From an uncultured Flavobacterium sp. (lineage in GTDB: Bacteria; Bacteroidota; Bacteroidia; Flavobacteriales; Flavobacteriaceae): a stretch of DNA of 7,300 nt. Shown here in pieces: positions 1 through 4,914 of this stretch (position 1 is the first letter of the stretch; each line of letters begins with the position of its first letter). The position numbers and the translations under genes were made by a program. The notes under the pieces were generated by a model. That model made no database searches. It saw only the letters and a list, made by a program, of their open reading frames with translations, and was not told the origin of the DNA. The stretch covers positions 1-7,300 of the forward strand of contig NZ_CALFIG010000164.1 of the NCBI RefSeq assembly GCF_937876455.1. Direction: 5' to 3'.

Positions 1-50
1 CAAATTTGGCCAATTTGTTTCCTAATTACTGGTACAGCTTTTGGGGCGCA
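1..50. other. Left edge: hsdM frame open but not recognisably HsdM-like
   Basis: The hsdM frame runs through these bases, reading QIWPICFLITGTAFGAH before the clear match starts at YNQKAVRLFGQED. In relatives the segment just before (L)FGQE is an amphipathic helix following DPxCGSGG(M/L)L; here it is hydrophobic with no glycine-rich SAM loop. The other two plus-strand frames stop at 23-25 and 54-56. It may be divergent sequence, a junction, or low-quality contig-end sequence. Confidence 0.4.
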
Positions 51-1398
51 TTATAATCAAAAAGCTGTTCGCTTATTTGGACAGGAAGATGTATGGAATA
101 CCTGGGCGATTGCAAATATCAATATGATTTTGCATGGTTTGGATGCCCGTATTGAAAAAGGCGATACTTTATTAGACCCAAAATTTAAAGAAGAAGATAA
201 TGAACTTTCCATTCGGACTTTTGACTTGGTAATGGCTAATTTCCCATTTTCGCAAGAAAACTGGTGGAAAAATGGCGAACCTAAAAGAGATAAAAAAGGA
301 AAGGTTGTAAATAAAAAAGACGGCTCACCTCAATTGGAATATCCAAAAGACGGAATGACAGACCCCTATGAACGTTTGGTTTACGGACAACCACCATTCT
401 CAAATGGTGATTTTGCCTTTTTACAGCACATTGTTGCATCGCTAAAAGACGATGGCAAAGCTGGTGTAGTTTGTCCGCAAGGTGTATTGTTTCGTGGGCA
501 ACCCGAAAAGACCGAAGAAGAATACGGACAAAACCGTAAAGCCGATGATGAGTATTTAATCCGCAGAGGATTTTTGCAAGGTAACGTTGACCACAACGGC
601 CAGTTTACCGAAATGCACAATATTATTGATGCCATTGTAGTTTTGCCGGGCAATTTATTTTATGGAACCACTATTCCAGGTGCTATTCTTTTTATAAACA
701 AAAACAAACCCGAAGCTCGAAAAGACAAAGTTTTAATGGTATATGCCGCCAAAGAAGGCTGGTATAAAGAAGAAGCCAACATGAACACTTTGCAGCCTCA
801 TGATATGTTGCGTATTTCTACCATTTTGGAAAGTTGGGGCGAATTGGAAATAGCCCAAACGTGGATTGATTCTCAAAAAGTTCGATTGAAAACGCTGATA
901 CAAGAGGATTTAGATTTTAAGCTTTTGGAGATTGAAGAATACTATGCAGAAGATATTGAACTTCAAACTGAAAAATTAGAAAAAGCCCAAAAAGTAGTTG
1001 ACGACAAAAAAGCCAAGGGCGAAAAACCAACAGCAAGCCAAAAAAAGGCAGTTGAAACAGCACAAAAGGCATTAGATAAATCCACCAATGAAAAAGAAAG
1101 TAAAATATCCACAGCCCACGAGCATGCCGAAAAGGAACGCCACGCAATTGATTCGGTTGAACAAGAGCTTATTGCAATGTTACAAAACCACGAACTACGA
1201 AAACGCTATTTTGCTATTGCCGATATGAAAGAACTGGAGGAAAATGAGTTTAACCTAAACATACCTCGCTATGTAGACACCTTTGAGCCCGAAGAAGAAA
1301 TTGACCTGAAACAAGCCATTGCCGAGTTTAAAGCAACTTTGGGTAAAGAAACGGCTTTGGATAAGTCTATTGATGAACTTTTAAAGATGGTTTTTTAG
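1..1398 (+). CDS. hsdM: Type I RM DNA-methyltransferase subunit HsdM, 5'-truncated by the window
   Basis: This is the N6-adenine methyltransferase subunit of a Type I RM enzyme, which uses S-adenosylmethionine to methylate the site chosen by HsdS. The frame is open from base 1 and the true start lies upstream; the ATG at 124 is internal, because codons 25-45 (LFGQED, then TWAIANINMILHGLDA) already match the family. Next come GDTLLDP, the catalytic motif IV as NFPF (238-249, canonically NPPF), FLQHIVASLKDDGKAGVV, GVLFRG, and LFYGTTIPGAILF. From about 955 to 1190 there is a Lys/Glu/Ala-rich heptad-like stretch, probably a long coiled coil, before the typical C-terminal NLNIPRYVDTFEPEEEIDL. The N-terminal bundle and SAM motif I (DPxCGSGG) are not in the window. 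The gene ends 36 nt before hsdS. The family is certain; activity cannot be judged from this part. Confidence 0.96.
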   Translation, partial: QIWPICFLITGTAFGAHYNQKAVRLFGQEDVWNTWAIANINMILHGLDARIEKGDTLLDPKFKEEDNELSIRTFDLVMANFPFSQENWWKNGEPKRDKKGKVVNKKDGSPQLEYPKDGMTDPYERLVYGQPPFSNGDFAFLQHIVASLKDDGKAGVVCPQGVLFRGQPEKTEEEYGQNRKADDEYLIRRGFLQGNVDHNGQFTEMHNIIDAIVVLPGNLFYGTTIPGAILFINKNKPEARKDKVLMVYAAKEGWYKEEANMNTLQPHDMLRISTILESWGELEIAQTWIDSQKVRLKTLIQEDLDFKLLEIEEYYAEDIELQTEKLEKAQKVVDDKKAKGEKPTASQKKAVETAQKALDKSTNEKESKISTAHEHAEKERHAIDSVEQELIAMLQNHELRKRYFAIADMKELEENEFNLNIPRYVDTFEPEEEIDLKQAIAEFKATLGKETALDKSIDELLKMVF

Positions 1399-1434
1399 TT
1401 GTGAATTATAAATTATTAAAGGTGTTGGGATAGT

Positions 1435-2808
1435 ATGGAAAGAATTTCGAAATTAATGAATGAATTTTATTTCCACGAAAAGTTTGGTGAAGTTCCTCTA
1501 GGATGGGAGGTAAAAAGCATCGATAAATGTTTTGACTTCTTCCCGACAGCATCCTTTTCTCGTGCCGTTTTGACAGAAAATGGAGAATGTGGTTATATCC
1601 ATTATGGAGACATACATACAAAATTTCATCGGTTTTTAGACTTGGATAAATGTAAAGTACCATATGTATCAAGTGAAATGGCAAATAGGTTCACAAAGCT
1701 AAAAGAAGGAGACCTAATTATCTCAGATGCATCAGAAGATTATGAAGGTGTTGGAAAAAGTGTTGAAGTATTAAACGCTAAGAACAAAAGTATTATATCA
1801 GGATTGCACACATTACACCTTCGACCAAAAGAAGGTGAATTCATTATAGGTTTTCCGGGATATCTTCTAAATCATAATAAAGTAAGGCTCCATATTCTAC
1901 GAAGTGCAACGGGAATAAAGGTTTATAGTGTTTCTAAGAGTGCGCTTAAAAGAGTACTACTTCCCAAACCACCCAAACCTGAACAAACCGCCATTGTCAC
2001 CATTCTATCCAAAGTAGATGAAGCCATAGAAGCCACTCAAAACAGTATAAAGGCAGCCGAAAAATTAAAAAAAGCCATGATGCAAAACCTGCTAACAGGC
2101 AAACTAAAACCTGATGGCACTTGGCGTACCGATGATGAGTTTTATGTGGATGAAAAGTTTGGAAAAGTTCCTGTTGGCTGGGAGGTTGCAAGAGTAAAGG
2201 ACTATGGTTTTGTTCAAACTGGTAAAACCCCACCAACAGCTGAATCAAATGTTTTTTCAGAAATTGAAAATGAATCTCGCTATCCTTTTATAACACCAGG
2301 TGATTTGGGTGAATCCAAATTTGTTTCTACTTCTGAAAGATTTGTTACAGAGAAAGGAATTAGATATAGCTACAAACTTCCTATTAATTCTATTTGTATA
2401 GTTTGTATTGGTTCAACAATAGGTAAAATTGGTATCACAAAAACTGAGGCTTGCACAAATCAACAAATAAATGCTCTCATTGCAAATGAGAATAATTCAG
2501 GCGAATTCTTTTTTTATATGATGGAGTATAGAAAACCTCATTTTAAAGAAATTGCAGGAATAAATGCAACACCTCAAATAAACAAAAGTGGATTTAATAA
2601 ATACAAACTTCTTCGACCAAAGGAAAAATCTGAACAAGAAGAAATTGTATCGCAACTTAATTCATTTGATGAAGAAAATATCACAAAACAAAGCAAAATC
2701 CACACACTGCAACGCCTAAAAAAATCCTTAATGCAAAATTTGCTAACCGGAAAATTACGGCTTGATGTAGAAAAAGTGAATAAATTATTAAGCGAGCAAG
2801 CCTTATGA
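1435..2808 (+). CDS. hsdS: Type I RM specificity subunit HsdS (two TRDs)
   Basis: HsdS sets the bipartite DNA target of the methylase and nuclease complexes. The 457-residue protein has the usual two-half plan. A short lead (FYFHEKFGEVPLGWEV, residues 11-26) precedes TRD1 (about 27-178). A central conserved region follows: PKPPKPEQTAIV, a helix, LKKAMMQNLLTGKL, then a second copy of the lead (FYVDEKFGKVPVGWEV). TRD2 (about 252-400) contains TGKTPP, PFITPGDL, GSTIGKIGI and TNQQINAL, and a distal helix ends with LKKSLMQNLLTGKL. TRD1 has YIHYGDIHTKF and ISGLHTLHLRP. The two TRDs are dissimilar, so an asymmetric target is expected; its sequence cannot be read from the protein. The ATG at 1435 is chosen; the ATG at 1456 (MNEFY) is a possible alternative. 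The stop overlaps the next gene by 4 nt. The protein is full length and looks intact. Confidence 0.95.
   Translation: MERISKLMNEFYFHEKFGEVPLGWEVKSIDKCFDFFPTASFSRAVLTENGECGYIHYGDIHTKFHRFLDLDKCKVPYVSSEMANRFTKLKEGDLIISDASEDYEGVGKSVEVLNAKNKSIISGLHTLHLRPKEGEFIIGFPGYLLNHNKVRLHILRSATGIKVYSVSKSALKRVLLPKPPKPEQTAIVTILSKVDEAIEATQNSIKAAEKLKKAMMQNLLTGKLKPDGTWRTDDEFYVDEKFGKVPVGWEVARVKDYGFVQTGKTPPTAESNVFSEIENESRYPFITPGDLGESKFVSTSERFVTEKGIRYSYKLPINSICIVCIGSTIGKIGITKTEACTNQQINALIANENNSGEFFFYMMEYRKPHFKEIAGINATPQINKSGFNKYKLLRPKEKSEQEEIVSQLNSFDEENITKQSKIHTLQRLKKSLMQNLLTGKLRLDVEKVNKLLSEQAL
1465..1512 (+). repeat. hsdS internal repeat A, copy 1 (pre-TRD1)
   Basis: Encodes FYFHEKFGEVPLGWEV. It is closely similar in both DNA and protein to 2140-2187, including a shared GAAAAGTTTGG core. 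It marks the boundary entering TRD1. Confidence 0.85.
2065..2106 (+). repeat. hsdS internal repeat B, copy 1 (after the TRD1 helix)
   Basis: Encodes LKKAMMQNLLTGKL at the end of the central helix. It is repeated almost exactly as LKKSLMQNLLTGKL at 2716-2757. This is the conserved spacer-helix end typical of HsdS. Confidence 0.88.
2140..2187 (+). repeat. hsdS internal repeat A, copy 2 (pre-TRD2)
   Basis: Encodes FYVDEKFGKVPVGWEV, the counterpart of the N-terminal segment at 1465-1512. With repeat B it frames each TRD as an exchangeable module. Confidence 0.85.
2716..2757 (+). repeat. hsdS internal repeat B, copy 2 (after the TRD2 helix)
   Basis: Encodes LKKSLMQNLLTGKL near the C-terminus, matching the copy at 2065-2106. 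Confidence 0.88.
2805..2808 (+). promoter_or_regulatory. ATGA stop-start overlap coupling hsdS to the DUF262 gene
   Basis: The ATG of the downstream gene (2805-2807) overlaps the TGA stop of hsdS (2806-2808). Such overlaps normally mean translation restart by the same ribosome, so the two proteins are likely made in linked amounts. No clear Shine-Dalgarno sequence lies just before it (upstream reads GCGAGCAAGCCTT). Confidence 0.8.
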
Positions 2809-4913
2809 ATAGCCCTGTTGGTTTAGATAGCCTTTTTAAAGAGAAAATTTTTCGTATTCCAGATTATCAACGTGGTTATGCATGGCAAAAATCGCAGTAT
2901 AAAGATTTTTGGGAGGATTTAATTAATCTTCAACCAAAGAAATCACACTATACAGGTGTTATCACTTTGACCGAAATCCCAGCAAGCAAGATTAATGAAG
3001 ATAGTAAAGAGTACTGGCTTGTTGATGACCATTCATACAAGGTTTACCATATTGTTGATGGTCAGCAACGGTTAACAACATGCATTATTTTTTTACAAAG
3101 TTTGGTTGAGTTTCTAAGAAAACTTCCTGATAATGAAGGTAAAAATGATGATGAGATCTATATAACCGATAGTCTTACTTTAAATGCAATTATCGAAAAA
3201 TTCATTTATAAACAAAAACCATCGGGTGATAAATTCTTAACTTATAAATTTGGTTATACGGTCGATAACCCAAGTTACGACTATATGCGTTATCGCATAT
3301 TTAATGAATCCAACGCAGGCAAAATAGAAGAAACATTTTATACTTTAAACCTAAAAAATGCGAAAGCCTATTTTATCGGTCAATTATCAGCCTTGCATGA
3401 AGATGAAGGTATGGAAGGCATTCAGGAAATCTATAAAAAGTTAACCAAGAGCTTTCTTTTTAATGAGTATGATATTAAAGATGAATTTGATGTATTTGTG
3501 GCTTTTGAAACCATGAACAACAGAGGTAAAAATTTATCAAAACTGGAGCTCTTAAAAAACCGTTTAATTTATTTAACTACATTATATCCCGACAATGAAT
3601 TAGATGCCGCTTCTCGAAAAAGTCTGCGTGATGATATAAACGATGCTTGGAAACAAGTTTATTATCAACTGGGGCGTAATGAAAAACGACCATTAAACGA
3701 TGATGACTTTTTAAAAGCACATTTGGTAATGACATTTATGTATTCTCGTAAAAAAGGCGATGATTACATTAATTTCTTACTCAACGATTTTTTTACGCCT
3801 AAAAATATCCACATAAAAATAGAGCGCGAAGTTTTTATTGAACAACCAGAAGAAATACAAACTGATTTTGATTTTGTGGATGATTCAGATGAAAATGGAG
3901 AAGAAGAATTAACAAAAGTAATAAGTATCTCGGCTTTAGAGCCAACAAGAATCAGAGACTATGTACATAGTTTAAAAGCATCTGCTGTTCACTGGTTTAA
4001 CTCACATCATCCATTTCTTGCAACTGATAATGAGTTGTCAAATGATGAACGAATGTGGCTTGACAAACTAAACCGCATTGGATTGGGATATTTCCGCCCT
4101 TTGGTAATGTCAATTTTAAAAAACCAATCAAAAAATAATGAACGTCTTGAAGTATTTAAACGAATAGAACGGTTTATTTTTATTTGTTTTCAACTAAGTC
4201 AGGCAAGACGAAATTATGGCGATAGTGAGTTTTATAATGCAGCTCGTGAATTAGACCAAAAAACACTGAATTTACAAGGTATCATTAAGAAACTTTCGAA
4301 TAAAGAATCATACTCTTTTAACGAGGACAAAAGCTTCAAAATTAAATACTTCTCTGATTACATGTATAAGAAATTCAATATTGGTGCAAGAGCTGGGTAT
4401 TATCATTGGCATGGCTTAAGATATTTTCTTTATGAGTATGAACTCGAAAAAATGAAAATTTCTGGGCAAGCAAAAGTTGATTGGCAACTGTTTGTTAAAA
4501 ATGAAAAGGATAAAATTTCAATTGAGCATATATTTCCTCAAACTCCTACTCCATATTGGGAGACTGCTTTTAATGATGTACCAAAAGACAAATGGCATAT
4601 TTATAGTGGAGCTTTAGGTAATCTATTACTACTATCATCCTCAATAAACTCATCATTACAAAATGATTCATACCCCGAAAAGTTAGAGCCAAAATTTGAT
4701 TTTAATAGTGAAACATTGCGAAAGGGTTATAAAGATGGCTCGCACTCAGAAATCGAAGTCTCCTTAAGATATAAAGATACATGGACAAAAAAGGAAATTA
4801 TGAATAGAGGAATAGACCTGTTAAAGTTTATGGAAACTCGATGGGATATCAATTTAGGCGATGAAAATAGCAAAAAAACACTTTTGCAAATAGAATTAGA
4901 AACAGAGGAATAA
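2805..4913 (+). CDS. DUF262-DUF1524 (GmrSD-like) nuclease embedded in the Type I operon
   Basis: This 702-residue protein joins an N-terminal DUF262 (GmrSD N-terminal) domain to a C-terminal DUF1524 HNH-type nuclease domain. DUF262 shows IPDYQRGYAW (18-27), the NTPase-linked DGQQR motif (85-89) and FETMNNRGKNLSKLELLKN (234-252). The C-terminal part has IEHIFPQ with the likely catalytic His575, LGNL with Asn606, and N615, N620 and K626 in the pattern N....N.....K. All expected core residues are present, so it looks active. A very acidic stretch (354-368) lies in the middle part. Characterised relatives are the Type IV enzyme GmrSD (glucosylated hydroxymethylcytosine), BrxU and SspE (phosphorothioate-linked), all NTP-using DNA nucleases. 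It starts inside the hsdS stop and ends 1 nt before hsdR, so it is part of the RM transcript. Its substrate is unknown; a role against modified phage DNA is inferred. The domain call is strong and the function only probable. Confidence 0.93.
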   Translation: MNSPVGLDSLFKEKIFRIPDYQRGYAWQKSQYKDFWEDLINLQPKKSHYTGVITLTEIPASKINEDSKEYWLVDDHSYKVYHIVDGQQRLTTCIIFLQSLVEFLRKLPDNEGKNDDEIYITDSLTLNAIIEKFIYKQKPSGDKFLTYKFGYTVDNPSYDYMRYRIFNESNAGKIEETFYTLNLKNAKAYFIGQLSALHEDEGMEGIQEIYKKLTKSFLFNEYDIKDEFDVFVAFETMNNRGKNLSKLELLKNRLIYLTTLYPDNELDAASRKSLRDDINDAWKQVYYQLGRNEKRPLNDDDFLKAHLVMTFMYSRKKGDDYINFLLNDFFTPKNIHIKIEREVFIEQPEEIQTDFDFVDDSDENGEEELTKVISISALEPTRIRDYVHSLKASAVHWFNSHHPFLATDNELSNDERMWLDKLNRIGLGYFRPLVMSILKNQSKNNERLEVFKRIERFIFICFQLSQARRNYGDSEFYNAARELDQKTLNLQGIIKKLSNKESYSFNEDKSFKIKYFSDYMYKKFNIGARAGYYHWHGLRYFLYEYELEKMKISGQAKVDWQLFVKNEKDKISIEHIFPQTPTPYWETAFNDVPKDKWHIYSGALGNLLLLSSSINSSLQNDSYPEKLEPKFDFNSETLRKGYKDGSHSEIEVSLRYKDTWTKKEIMNRGIDLLKFMETRWDINLGDENSKKTLLQIELETEE
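4904..4908 (+). promoter_or_regulatory. Shine-Dalgarno site for hsdR inside the end of the DUF262 gene
   Basis: AGAGG lies 6 nt before the ATG at 4915 and within the last codons of the upstream gene. It supports the 4915 start and suggests hsdR can initiate on its own despite the 1-nt gap to the preceding stop. Confidence 0.6.
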
Positions 4914-4914
4914 T

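Noticed and set aside
1..17. Near-palindrome CAAATTTGGCCAATTTG at the left edge as a mobile-element end
   Set aside because: It is short and imperfect, has no matching inverted copy at the right edge, and no transposase or target duplication is visible.
1399..1434. AT-rich hsdM-hsdS spacer as a promoter or terminator
   Set aside because: At 36 nt it has no convincing -7/-33 Bacteroidota-type promoter pair and no GC-rich hairpin with a T-run; it is best read as an intra-operon spacer.
2067..2724. Seven-A tracts at 2067-2073 and 2718-2724 in hsdS as phase-variation switches
   Set aside because: Runs of seven A or T recur through this AT-rich window (also near 1040, 3088, 3788 and 4872), and all frames are intact; the tracts are short and encode the conserved LKK helix.
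1435..2808. Invertible hsdS shufflon
   Set aside because: The internal repeats are direct, not inverted, and no second hsdS fragment or recombinase gene is present in the window.
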